This document shows, in pieces, positions 44,138 through 52,511 of a stretch of DNA of 58,681 bases. How positions within the stretch are numbered: the first letter of the stretch is position 1; each line of letters opens with the position of its first letter. The position numbers and the translations under genes are program-made. Source of the stretch: an uncultured Pirellulaceae bacterium (GTDB lineage Bacteria > Planctomycetota > Planctomycetia > Pirellulales > Pirellulaceae). The notes below the pieces were generated by a model. It was not told the origin of the DNA. It did not search any database and saw only the letters and a list, made by a program, of their open reading frames with translations. The DNA lies in NCBI GenBank assembly GCA_938010615.1, contig CALLUY010000028.1, forward strand, positions 1 through 58,681, in the 5' to 3' direction.

Positions 44138-46159
44138 ATGAACGAGACGACAACTGACACTCCTGTTTTGGATACCCAGAACCGCGATCTAGAAAGGAAT
44201 CAACGCGTGGCCTACGACCCTGTCGAGATGTTAAAACTGATGTATCTCAGCCGCGAAGGAGATCGCCGCGAGGGAGTACTGCATCGGCAGAGCAAAGGTT
44301 GGTTTCAAGTGGCCGGCATGGGACACGAAACGCTCGCCGTCATCGCCGCTGAGATGCACGAAGGCGACTACCTTTTCCCATACTATCGCGACAGAGCGAT
44401 GGTTCTTGGTCGCGGCGTGACGAATGCTCAACTGGCCACGGCGTACTTCGCCAAAGCTGGCTCTTCGAGCAAGGGCCGGCAGATGCCAGGGCACTACTCG
44501 GATCGATCCAAAAACGTATGGAGCGTTCCGACGCCAACAGGAGCCAATGCTCTTCCAGGTTGTGGTGTTGCTTGGGCGATGCAGCTTGAAGGAAAACCCA
44601 ACATTGTGGTCGCCACCGTTGGCGATGCGGCTTCGCGACAAGGCGAATTCTACGAAGCCGTTAGCTTCGCCGTGGAACGCAATCTTCCGATCGTACTGAT
44701 CGTCGAAGACAACAACTACGGAATCAGCACCAATACCGAAAAGTTCAATCCTTTCAAGCTGGGCATCTTCAACGAAGACCTCGTCAAGCACATCGATGCT
44801 CGGCATCCGGATCGTTTGCACGAGTTCATGGTTCCGATTCTGGACAAAGCCCGCAACGGCGGCGGCCCAACAGTCGTCGTCTGCGAGTTGGACCGACTTT
44901 GCTCGCACACCAGCAGTGACGACCATCGCGTTTATCGACCGAAGCACGAAATTGAGGAAATGGAGGGTCGTGACCCGATCGATGTTTACTCAAAAGAGCT
45001 CATCGAAAGCGGCAAGCTGACTCAGGAAGATTGGGATTCGATTCGCGAAACGATCAACAAAGAAGTCGACGCTGAATACATTGCGGCAGAGAACGAACCT
45101 GACCCAACGCCGGCGTTGCTGATGGAGGATCTTTTCGCCGCCGAAGAACCCGTCGCAACGATGCCTCCCCTAGAAGGCAACAAGACTTGGCGGATGGTTG
45201 ACGCAATCAATCACGTCTTCAAACATCGACTCGCAACCGACGATCAGACGATCTTTTTTGGCGAAGACATCGAAGCGCCTAAGGGCGGCGTGTTTGGTTT
45301 GACCAACGATTTGTCGCACGATCATCCGACTCGAGCGTTCAATTCGCCGCTGGCAGAGGCCACGATTGCGGGCGTCGGAATCGGCATGGCCAGCTACGGC
45401 ATGCGTCCAGTCTTCGAAATTCAGTTCATCGATTTCTCTGGGCCGGCAATGAATCAGATCGGGCAGAACCTCGGCACATTGCGATGGCGAACCGGCGGAG
45501 AATGGAAGTGTCCGATGGTGATGTATTCGCCTTACGGAGCGTATCTGCCGGGCGGTTCTCTGTGGCACTCGCAAGCCAACGAGTCCATCTTTGCTCACAT
45601 GCCAGGCATCCGTGTCGTCGTGCCTGGAACTCCGGAAGATGCAGCTGGTTTAATGTGGACGTCCATGCACGCCGATGATCCGACGCTGTTCCTGATCCCA
45701 AAACATCTCTTCCGGCAGCAGATGAAAGTCGAAGAGGTTGTACCCGTACCATTTGGTGAAGCTCGCATCCGACAGGAAGGCGAAGACGTCACGATCGTTT
45801 CATGGGGCAACTGCATCGAGCAAGCTTTCGAAGCCGCCAAACGCTTGGACGACGAATGCAGCTGCGAAATCATCGACCTTCGCTCCATCCAACCTTGGGA
45901 CAAAGACACCATTCTGGCATCGGTTGAGAAGACCGGTCGCTTGGTCGTGGTACAAGAAGACGGTCGCTCCTGCAGCGTCGGACAAATGATCATCACGGAC
46001 TTGTTGGCCGACGAAGAGGGCTTCTATCATTTCGTGAGCCCGCCGCAACTGGTTTCAAAGGCCGACATTCACATCGGCTACAACCCGATTTACGAATACG
46101 CCGCCTTGCCGGATGTCGATGACGTTGTGGCCGCGATTGAGGTCACGTTGCGCGAGTAG
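44138..46159 (+). CDS. 2-oxoacid dehydrogenase E1, fused alpha and beta subunits
   Basis: A 673-residue thiamine-diphosphate enzyme that decarboxylates pyruvate or a branched-chain 2-oxoacid and passes the acyl group to E2 lipoate. Residues ~30-330 are the alpha part, with the cofactor motif GDAASRQGEFYEAVSFAVERNLPIVLIVEDNNYGIS. Residues ~345-673 are the beta part: TWRMVDAINHVFKHRLATDDQTIFFGEDI, FNSPLAEATIAGVGIGMASYGMRPVFEIQF and SWGNCIEQAFEAAKRL. In most bacteria these are two genes; the fusion is known in some lineages. E2 follows 121 bp downstream. Confidence 0.93.
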   Translation: MNETTTDTPVLDTQNRDLERNQRVAYDPVEMLKLMYLSREGDRREGVLHRQSKGWFQVAGMGHETLAVIAAEMHEGDYLFPYYRDRAMVLGRGVTNAQLATAYFAKAGSSSKGRQMPGHYSDRSKNVWSVPTPTGANALPGCGVAWAMQLEGKPNIVVATVGDAASRQGEFYEAVSFAVERNLPIVLIVEDNNYGISTNTEKFNPFKLGIFNEDLVKHIDARHPDRLHEFMVPILDKARNGGGPTVVVCELDRLCSHTSSDDHRVYRPKHEIEEMEGRDPIDVYSKELIESGKLTQEDWDSIRETINKEVDAEYIAAENEPDPTPALLMEDLFAAEEPVATMPPLEGNKTWRMVDAINHVFKHRLATDDQTIFFGEDIEAPKGGVFGLTNDLSHDHPTRAFNSPLAEATIAGVGIGMASYGMRPVFEIQFIDFSGPAMNQIGQNLGTLRWRTGGEWKCPMVMYSPYGAYLPGGSLWHSQANESIFAHMPGIRVVVPGTPEDAAGLMWTSMHADDPTLFLIPKHLFRQQMKVEEVVPVPFGEARIRQEGEDVTIVSWGNCIEQAFEAAKRLDDECSCEIIDLRSIQPWDKDTILASVEKTGRLVVVQEDGRSCSVGQMIITDLLADEEGFYHFVSPPQLVSKADIHIGYNPIYEYAALPDVDDVVAAIEVTLRE

Positions 46160-46164
46160 AGCCC

Positions 46165-46251
46165 ATTGCCGACGCTGCCAACGTCGGTACTGAATCCGTT
46201 GCCGACGCTGCCAGCGTCGGTACCGAATCGGATGCTGGCAGCATCCCCAAC
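46165..46251 (+). repeat. 33-bp tandem palindromic repeat between E1 and E2
   Basis: Two near-identical 33-bp units (46165-46197 and 46198-46230), each containing ccgacgctgccagcgtcgg or its close form, then a third degenerate hairpin gatgctggcagcatc. It starts 5 bases after the E1 stop. Stacked hairpins here could tune E2 against E1 expression. Confidence 0.7.
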
Positions 46252-46280
46252 GAACATTCAACAACTATTTGGAGGCCATC

Positions 46281-47471
46281 GTGCCAGTCATCTCTGTCCG
46301 AATCCCGCAACTTGGCGAAGGCTTGCAAGAAGCCCTATTGGTTGAACTGCTCAAGCAGCCCGGCGACGATGTCCGTCGTGACGAACCGATCTACACAATG
46401 GAAACCGACAAAGCGACGACGGATGTCGAGTCTCCTTATGATGGCAAGCTGGTGGAATGGCTTGTAGAACCAGGCACAGTTCTTTCGATTGGGCACGAAA
46501 TCGCCAAGATGGAAGTTGCCGAAGGCGTCAAAGAAATGCCAGCCGGACACGGTCCAGCTGACGATAAGCAGGCCGACGATGCTACATCGGTCAGCACTGG
46601 TTCTGCTGGGGGGAATGTCGCAACGGCTGTTCGCTCGGGAGCCATCCGAATCCCGCCGAAAACGCGACGGTTCCTCAAGGAGAACAATCTGCTCGATTCT
46701 GCTCAGTTGATCCCCGCCGCCGGTGAAAAGCTGCTCGTTTCAGATGTCGAAGCGTGGATGCAGAGTGCTCCATCGGCAACTGCCGTTTCTTCGGAGCATT
46801 TCGAGGTGGTTCCGCTGCCGAAATCGCAAATCGTGCTCAACTATCGGCTCAAACGCGGCGTCGCGGACTGCATTCCGGTCACGGTCGGCAACGAGATGTC
46901 GTGGAAGAGCATAAAAGAAGCTCGGGCGACCGTAAAAGCCGCCGGCGGAAAAGCCACTGGCTTCGCAATGGCTTGTCATGTCGTCGTTCAAGCCATCAAA
47001 AAGCACGATCGCTTCCGAAGCACGCTTTCTGCTGATGAACGATCGCTTCAAACCTTTCACGACGTCAATTTGGGAGTCGCTGTAGCACTTCCTGGCGATG
47101 AAATGGTAACCGCCGTCGTTAAAGCAGCGGACAAGATGAGCCAGAACGAGTTCTTCGATGCTTTGTCGAAGCAAATCGAGATTGCTCGCGACGGAAACGA
47201 TCAAGCTGACGGTTCCACAACGCTCACCGTTTCCAACATCGGCAAAGCTGGGATGCGTTTCGGCATTCCTGCAATCGTAGCGCCAGCAGTGGCCACTTTG
47301 GCGTTCGGTGAAGTCTGTCAATCACCCATTCCCGACGGGGACTCATTCCGATTTGAGCCCATGATTCAGGGGACTTTGTGCTTCGACCATCGATTGGCAA
47401 ACGGTGTTGGTGCCGCGAATTTCATGAACGATATCAAAGCTGGAATCGAACAGTTTTCACTGGACGATTAG
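46281..47471 (+). CDS. 2-oxoacid dehydrogenase E2, dihydrolipoyl acyltransferase
   Basis: A 396-residue protein. The GTG at 46281 is chosen: ggagg lies 5 nt upstream and the product starts directly with the lipoyl domain (PVISVRIPQLGEGLQEALL), whereas the open TTG at 46269 would include the ribosome site. The lipoylated Lys is in METDKATTDVESP. The subunit-binding domain is IRIPPKTRRFLKENNL. The catalytic acyltransferase core follows (about 170-396) with STTLTVSNIGKAGMRFGIPAI. The active-site motif reads FDHRLANGVGAANF: the His and Arg are present, but the usual Asp of HRxxDG is Asn. No E3 gene is in the window. Confidence 0.9.
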   Translation: MPVISVRIPQLGEGLQEALLVELLKQPGDDVRRDEPIYTMETDKATTDVESPYDGKLVEWLVEPGTVLSIGHEIAKMEVAEGVKEMPAGHGPADDKQADDATSVSTGSAGGNVATAVRSGAIRIPPKTRRFLKENNLLDSAQLIPAAGEKLLVSDVEAWMQSAPSATAVSSEHFEVVPLPKSQIVLNYRLKRGVADCIPVTVGNEMSWKSIKEARATVKAAGGKATGFAMACHVVVQAIKKHDRFRSTLSADERSLQTFHDVNLGVAVALPGDEMVTAVVKAADKMSQNEFFDALSKQIEIARDGNDQADGSTTLTVSNIGKAGMRFGIPAIVAPAVATLAFGEVCQSPIPDGDSFRFEPMIQGTLCFDHRLANGVGAANFMNDIKAGIEQFSLDD

Positions 47472-47479
47472 CGACGATT

Positions 47480-47598
47480 CAATACAAGCCCGAAGCGCAA
47501 CAGGAAATTGCATGGCTTTGATTTGTCCGCGCAAGTGCTAACCCGACGCGTAAGCGAGGTGCGCTCAGAATCCTCGCTCACGCTTCGGGTTGTGATTG
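47480..47598 (+). repeat. Element A, copy 3 (no insert)
   Basis: It starts caatacaagcccgaagcg and ends cgcttcgggttgtgattg, an 18-bp imperfect inverted pair. Unlike the other two copies, the inner hairpin aacccgacgcgtaagcgagg...cctcgctcacgcttcgggtt is continuous, with a single gcgtaag where element B sits elsewhere. The 47599-47734 remainder holds the leader of the next gene and nothing else that I can name. Confidence 0.75.
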
Positions 47599-47734
47599 AC
47601 ACGATTGGCGCGCGAAAATTCTTTTCTCTTCGTTGCGAAAATTACCTTCGATCTTTCGATAGTTTCTTCTAAAATTCTACTTGCGAACAACGGTTCGTTT
47701 TTAGGTCATAGTTGCGCGGTTGGATTCAACCAAC

Positions 47735-48820
47735 ATGTCGAAGCAAAAACGAACATCCAAAGTCAAGGTTCGCATTGATGCAAAATCAGCATCAGTCGCG
47801 GCACCCTCTTGGTTGCGTTTCTCCGATCAGCAACTCCTGGACATGAAAATCAGCGACCTGAAAGTCGGACTCGCTGACAATCCGCACCTGATTCAAATGC
47901 GAGACCAACTTTACGGAGAACTCGCCAGTCGAAACCTCATCATCAAACCACATGTTTGGCTCAGCGATGAATGGTTCGTGCCCGACGGAATTCCTGGCAT
48001 CGCAATTCCGTTTTACATGGCCAGTAAACGACTGATGCGACTCGAACGAAAACAGATGCTGGAAGTCGAAGGTGGTTCGAAGCCGTGGTGTATGCGAATT
48101 TTGAGACACGAAGCCGGACACGCGATCGATATCGCATTTCGATTGCATCGGCGCAAGCGATATCGTGAAGTGTTCGGGAATTACAGCGCTCCGTACCCGG
48201 AGTACTATCGCCCGAAACCTCGCAGCAAAAATTATGTCCAACATTTGGAGCCTTGGTACGCTCAATCTCATCCGGCAGAAGACTTCGCCGAGACGTTTGC
48301 AGTCTGGTTGCAATCGAAATCGAAACGTCAACTTCAAGCACGCTACAAGGGCTGGAAGGCGTTGGAGAAAATTGCTTACGTTGATGACTTGATGAGCAGC
48401 ATCGCGGGAAAGAAAGCGCCGGTGAAGTCGCGTGCTAAAGTTGATCCGGTCAACAAACTGAAGCACACTTTGCGAGAGCACTACGAAGAACGTCATGCTC
48501 GATACGACATCAACTACCCAACATCGTTCGATCAGGATTTGCGAAAGCTCTTTACCCAGCCTGCCAAAACTCGCCGGAATAAAACTGCAGCGGCCTTTAT
48601 GGAGCGAAATCGGCAAAAATTCTGTCGTGACGTCGCTCAGTGGACCGGCGAATATCAGTACAATATTAACCAGGTGATTCGCGTAATGATCGATCGATGC
48701 CGAGCCATGGACTTGCGAGTTCCGGCCGAAAATCGTGAGCTTGAACGCGACACGCTGCTGATGCTGACCGTTCACACGATGAATTATCTGTATCGCGGCA
48801 ATCACCGTGTCGCACTGTAG
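47735..48820 (+). CDS. Putative zinc-binding metallopeptidase (gluzincin-like)
   Basis: A 361-residue protein with no signal peptide. The zinc site is MRILRHEAGHAIDIAFRLHRRKRYREVF (HExxH) near residue 130, followed ~60 residues later by HPAEDFAETFAVWL, which supplies a likely third ligand. The spacing fits the putative zinc-binding metallopeptidase family often annotated in planctomycetes and proteobacteria. The C-terminal third is basic and helical. The start at 47735 is an ATG; an open TTG at 47720 lies upstream. The ATP-grasp gene follows 59 bp on, and this pairing suggests a shared peptide pathway (making and trimming), which is inference. Confidence 0.8.
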   Translation: MSKQKRTSKVKVRIDAKSASVAAPSWLRFSDQQLLDMKISDLKVGLADNPHLIQMRDQLYGELASRNLIIKPHVWLSDEWFVPDGIPGIAIPFYMASKRLMRLERKQMLEVEGGSKPWCMRILRHEAGHAIDIAFRLHRRKRYREVFGNYSAPYPEYYRPKPRSKNYVQHLEPWYAQSHPAEDFAETFAVWLQSKSKRQLQARYKGWKALEKIAYVDDLMSSIAGKKAPVKSRAKVDPVNKLKHTLREHYEERHARYDINYPTSFDQDLRKLFTQPAKTRRNKTAAAFMERNRQKFCRDVAQWTGEYQYNINQVIRVMIDRCRAMDLRVPAENRELERDTLLMLTVHTMNYLYRGNHRVAL

Positions 48821-48879
48821 CTCTTGCGTTTTTGCTGCGGTGGACAACGCTTACTCCACCGCTGAAACGATCGTCTGCT

Positions 48880-49908
48880 ATGAAGAAACTTCGTGCACTT
48901 GTACTGATGCACGAGACGCTTGTTCCGCCGGATTCGCTTGAAGGTTACTCCGAGACCGAGATTCTCGAGTGGAAGACAGAGTTCGACGTCGTGAATACGC
49001 TCCGGGACCTTGGCCATGAAGTCCTTCCTTTGGGGGTGTACGATGACCTCGGAGATCTGCGGCGAGCAAAAGAGAACTTCAAACCGCACATCGTTTTCAA
49101 TCTGCTGGAAGAATTTCACGGCGTCGGCGTCTACGACCACCATGTGGTTAGCTATCTGGAGCTGTTAAAGCAACATTACACGGGCTGCAATCCGCGCGGG
49201 CTGTTGTTGGCGCGTGACAAACCCCTGGCGAAGAAGATTCTTTCGTGGCATCGAATCTCGACACCCGGTTTCTTTGTCGTGGCTCGAAACAAAAAGACTC
49301 GCCGTCCGCCGAAATTCGAATATCCATTGCTCGTAAAGTCGACCAGTGAAGATGCATCGCTTGGGATCACCGACCGATCCGTTGTTCGCAACGATAAAGA
49401 ACTGGAAGCCATCGTTCAGCAGATCCATGAGGAGACTCAGACGGATGCGTTGGTGGAGACATTTATCGAAGGCCGTGAACTGTACGTTGGGTTAATTGGA
49501 AACCGACGCGTCAAGACGTTGCCTATCTGGGAGATGCACTTTCACAATGCGAAACCGGATTCGACCAAGATCGCAACGTCACGAGTAAAGTGGGATCCCG
49601 ACTATCAGAAGAAGCTTGGAATCGAAACGACGGAAGCTTCGGATTTACCGAAGTCAGTCAAAGAGGAAATCCAAAAAGTCTGCAAACGAACTTACAAGGC
49701 GTTGAGCTTGAGTGGCTACGCGCGGATGGATTTGCGTTTGAAAGAGAATGGCGAAGTTTACGTCATCGAAGCGAACCCAAACCCCAACCTTTCTTACGGT
49801 GAAGACTTGGCCGAGTCTGCTGAAATCATTGGGATGAGCTACGAGCAACTGCTAACGAAAATCATTTCGCTGGGACTGAATTATCAGGCCGAGTGGCGTC
49901 TGGTTTAG
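48880..49908 (+). CDS. ATP-grasp ligase, D-alanine-D-alanine ligase-like
   Basis: A 342-residue ATP-grasp protein. The N-terminal domain (LRALVLMHETLVPPDSLEGY...TEFDVVNTLRDLGHEVLPLGVYDDL) and FNLLEEFHGVGVYDHHVVSYLELLKQHYTGCNPRGLLLARDKPLAKKIL follow the Ddl plan. The ATP site is FEYPLLVKSTSEDASLGITDRSVV, LVETFIEGRELYVGLIG, and the Mg site DLRLKENGEVYVIEANPNPNLSYGEDLAES. It lacks the full set of D-Ala-specific residues I would expect in a housekeeping Ddl, so another amino acid or peptide substrate is likely. It is paired with the metallopeptidase upstream. Confidence 0.85.
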   Translation: MKKLRALVLMHETLVPPDSLEGYSETEILEWKTEFDVVNTLRDLGHEVLPLGVYDDLGDLRRAKENFKPHIVFNLLEEFHGVGVYDHHVVSYLELLKQHYTGCNPRGLLLARDKPLAKKILSWHRISTPGFFVVARNKKTRRPPKFEYPLLVKSTSEDASLGITDRSVVRNDKELEAIVQQIHEETQTDALVETFIEGRELYVGLIGNRRVKTLPIWEMHFHNAKPDSTKIATSRVKWDPDYQKKLGIETTEASDLPKSVKEEIQKVCKRTYKALSLSGYARMDLRLKENGEVYVIEANPNPNLSYGEDLAESAEIIGMSYEQLLTKIISLGLNYQAEWRLV

Positions 49909-49955
49909 TTTGAAAACGATATTCACGCTGGCGCCGTTCTTACTTCGCGTCGCCG

Positions 49956-50153
49956 TTACTCTCGCTTTTTGTTCGGACCAAGAAACGTTAATAAAAACGT
50001 TCCGCAAAATGAGGCTAAGCATGAACAAATGAATATTCCTTTCGGAAACTCAAAAGCTCCCAGAGACAATGCCCCAAAGCCCAAGAGAATTGGAATTGCC
50101 ACAACGTGCAGAAAGCAGATCAACACGCCGACCAGTGTAGCTGTCTTCACCAT
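49956..50153 (-). CDS. Small two-helix membrane protein, unknown
   Basis: A 65-residue hydrophobic protein (69 from a TTG at 50165). Two membrane helices are visible (TATLVGVLICFLHVVAIPILLGFGAL and GIFICSCLASFCGTFLLTFLG) and a basic tail PNKKRE. The hydrophobic pattern supports a real gene; no family is recognised. It is leftward, 54 bp downstream of panB. Confidence 0.5.
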   Translation of the reverse strand: MVKTATLVGVLICFLHVVAIPILLGFGALSLGAFEFPKGIFICSCLASFCGTFLLTFLGPNKKRE

Positions 50154-50207
50154 AAACCACTTCAAAGTACGACCAAAAAAGTGTTTGGGGACACGTTAAA
50201 GATTCGA

Positions 50208-51011
50208 TCAAAACGAATGTTCATCATCGGGAAACTTTCTTTCCTTCACATCCTCACACCACTCGCCAACCGCTGTCGAAATCTGCTCCTGCACGTTGGC
50301 GTAAGCTTTCACAAACGATGGCACGTAGCCGCTGGTCATGCCCAACATATCATTGATCACCAACACTTGGCCGTCGCAATCAACTCCGGCTCCAATTCCA
50401 ATCGTGGGCACTCGAAGCGTCTCGGTAAGCTCTTTCGCAATTTCTGCAGGAACACATTCGACCAATACGCAGAACGCTCCCGCTTCCTGAGCCGCCGTTG
50501 CGTCTGCAAGGATCTCGTCGCGATCGCGTTGAACTTTGTAGCCGCCCATCGCGTGAACTGCTTGTGGACGTAAGCCGACATGAGCGATTACCGGAATGCC
50601 CGCGTTGACCATCGCCCTGATCACATCTGCCTGATCAGCGCCGCCCTCAAGCTTCACTGCTTGGCAACTGGTTTCTTTCATGATCCGACCAGCAGCTTTA
50701 ACCGCTTCGTGCACGCCATGATGGTTTACCGGAAACGGAATATCGACGACCACAAACGCACGCTTTGACGCGCGGGAGACCATCTCTCCGTGATAGATCA
50801 TTTCATCCAGTGTGACCGGAATCGTGTTCTCGTGGCCCTGAACTACCATGGCCAATGAATCTCCCACGAGCAACATGTCGACCCCAGCAGAATCAAGCAT
50901 GCTGGCAGTTGGAAAATCGTATGCGGTCAGCATCGTTATCTTTTCGCCACTCGATTTCATTTTCACGAAATCGGTAACGGTCAGTCGCTTCTTTTGTTTT
51001 GAGTTCGCCAT
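50208..51011 (-). CDS. panB: 3-methyl-2-oxobutanoate hydroxymethyltransferase
   Basis: A 267-residue enzyme making ketopantoate from 2-oxoisovalerate and methylene-tetrahydrofolate, the first step of pantothenate synthesis. Family marks: KITMLTAYDFPTASMLDSAGVDMLLVGDSLAMVVQG (Mg-binding Asp), VVVDIPFPVN, AVKLEGGADQADVIRAMVNAGIPVIAHVGLRPQ, and the catalytic Glu in CVLVECVPAEIAKELTETL. The end is IGIGAGVDCDGQVLVINDMLGM. The length is typical. panC and panD are not nearby. Confidence 0.97.
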   Translation of the reverse strand: MANSKQKKRLTVTDFVKMKSSGEKITMLTAYDFPTASMLDSAGVDMLLVGDSLAMVVQGHENTIPVTLDEMIYHGEMVSRASKRAFVVVDIPFPVNHHGVHEAVKAAGRIMKETSCQAVKLEGGADQADVIRAMVNAGIPVIAHVGLRPQAVHAMGGYKVQRDRDEILADATAAQEAGAFCVLVECVPAEIAKELTETLRVPTIGIGAGVDCDGQVLVINDMLGMTSGYVPSFVKAYANVQEQISTAVGEWCEDVKERKFPDDEHSF

Positions 51012-51487
51012 TGAGCATCCAGAGTATCAAGATCAGTTCTTGCAGATTGTAGTTTGATCGCCCTCCCGTTTCGCGGGGGCGTCTTCATTCGCTGTCTTTT
51101 ACGCAGTCCAGAGACATTCGACACTGCCGGTTCACTTTCCCAAATTGCCAAACCGTAGCGACCCGTTTACAGATGGCGAAGCCACCAATTATTTGCCGAT
51201 AACAAACTTACGTCGGGTGAGAAATTGCAACACTTGCGGGATCAAATTGATATCAGTGTTGATTTGAGGCCACATTATGCGGGGCTCCTTGGGCGACGTA
51301 ACCAGATCGTGAAAAAAGTAACGGTCGATGATTTTGGCGTCAGAACGCACAAACTGAGAGGTTTTTCAGACAAAAACAGGTTTTCGCGAACCAAATCCGA
51401 AACGAATGGCACTTAACTTGCGTCTAGCTAATAGAGGTTGCCATCTTTTCAGGTGGCTTGGACAGATCGTCCGACAGGAGAGAGCAC
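51012..51487. other. Intergenic region upstream of panB
   Basis: A 476-base gap. A GC-rich hairpin (ccctcccgtttcgcggggg, 51061-51079) lies in the panB leader about 50 bp before the start. Short frames such as 51225-51416 have no support. I see no other element. Confidence 0.35.
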
Positions 51488-51670
51488 ATGTTTCCCACAA
51501 AAGAAACAGAATTCAAATCGCCAAAAACTGATTCCGTTGATGCAAAATTGACGTTCGATTCGATCGATCAATTTGCAGCGTGGCTGGATGCGGAACTTGA
51601 GGTGCTGGTCAGTCAGTTTTCCGACTTCGAAACTGAAACGTCCGTACACAAGTTTTTCAATCGCTCATAG
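51488..51670 (+). CDS. Small acidic protein, unknown
   Basis: A 60-residue protein. The ATG at 51488 has aggag 8 nt upstream, which supports translation. The sequence has a helical acidic stretch, SIDQFAAWLDAELEVLVSQF, then a short polar tail SVHKFFNRS. Planctomycete genomes have small proteins of this size and layout, but I cannot assign a family. Its last 14 bases overlap the tail of the convergent sulfotransferase gene, so the two mRNAs could pair. Confidence 0.5.
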   Translation: MFPTKETEFKSPKTDSVDAKLTFDSIDQFAAWLDAELEVLVSQFSDFETETSVHKFFNRS

Positions 51671-52502
51671 CGTCATCATCTGCTTTGCCGCACAGCGTTT
51701 CAAACAGCGGCAGACAGATCTGTTCGAGAGTACGTTTGTCCGTGTGATTCCACGCTTCAAACGATTCGAATTTCCCTTCGTGTCGCACGGGTCCCACGTT
51801 TGATGGTGTCCGTTTCCGGCTTTCAAGTTCGTGACCGACGAACGATCCAAGACGTTCGACATCTCCGTTGATAAGGCGATCGAAGTCCAACCACAAAACG
51901 GGCACGCCTGATTTTTCCAGCTTCAGCAGATCGTCAAGAATCCGCTGGTTGCTGTTCTTCCAATAGTGACAAAATCGTTGCAATGGCGGTTGGTCCGATG
52001 ATCCAGCCAGAGTGCCTGCGAAACGTATGTTGGTCTTCAGATATTGTTCCACGTTGGGCTTCGACATGGCGGAGCGCACCGCATTGGCGGGATGCCGAAA
52101 TAGGTGAATAAATTTCGCGCCCGGAAACGCCGTCGCCAATTCGGACGAAAGACTGAACAGACGATTGTTGGCTTCAAAAAAGACGTTGTGCCGAGTGTAG
52201 CGAAGCGTGGCGACAAGTTGCGATTGAGGAATCGGCGAATCAAAATGAGTCACGCCTAACTGATTCAGGTCGGGATCTTTTTCATGAAAGACTCGCTCGA
52301 CGTCATTGTCGTCAAGCAGGTCGACAATGTAGTGCGATCCACAAGCACCGCTGTTCTGGCAAAAGATTCGCGTCTCGGTTCGAACGTTTGAATCCAAGAC
52401 CGATCGCTTGATCAAGCGTCTAAGTGTTCTCCAGCGTCCCCGGATCCCGCTCGATGCATCGGCATCTGCTTTCGCAATCAAGTTGAAATCAGGGATGGCC
52501 AT
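51657..52502 (-). CDS. Sulfotransferase-family protein
   Basis: A 281-residue PAPS-dependent sulfotransferase. The 5'-phosphosulfate loop reads IFCQNSGACGSHYIVDLL (near 47-64) and the 3'-phosphate site is AKFIHLFRHPANAVRSAM (near 150), with the Arg and Ser at their usual places. It is likely to sulfate a sugar or lipid in the cytoplasm; the acceptor is unknown. It sits 9 bp downstream of the large anchored protein gene, so it may be the last gene of that leftward run, although it is not obviously related in function. Confidence 0.85.
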   Translation of the reverse strand: MAIPDFNLIAKADADASSGIRGRWRTLRRLIKRSVLDSNVRTETRIFCQNSGACGSHYIVDLLDDNDVERVFHEKDPDLNQLGVTHFDSPIPQSQLVATLRYTRHNVFFEANNRLFSLSSELATAFPGAKFIHLFRHPANAVRSAMSKPNVEQYLKTNIRFAGTLAGSSDQPPLQRFCHYWKNSNQRILDDLLKLEKSGVPVLWLDFDRLINGDVERLGSFVGHELESRKRTPSNVGPVRHEGKFESFEAWNHTDKRTLEQICLPLFETLCGKADDDAMSD

Positions 52503-52511
52503 ATTGGCAAA

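Noticed and set aside
47792..48847. 351-residue frame opposite the metallopeptidase
   Set aside because: The plus strand carries HEAGH and family motifs; the antisense frame has none and reads as a codon-bias mirror.
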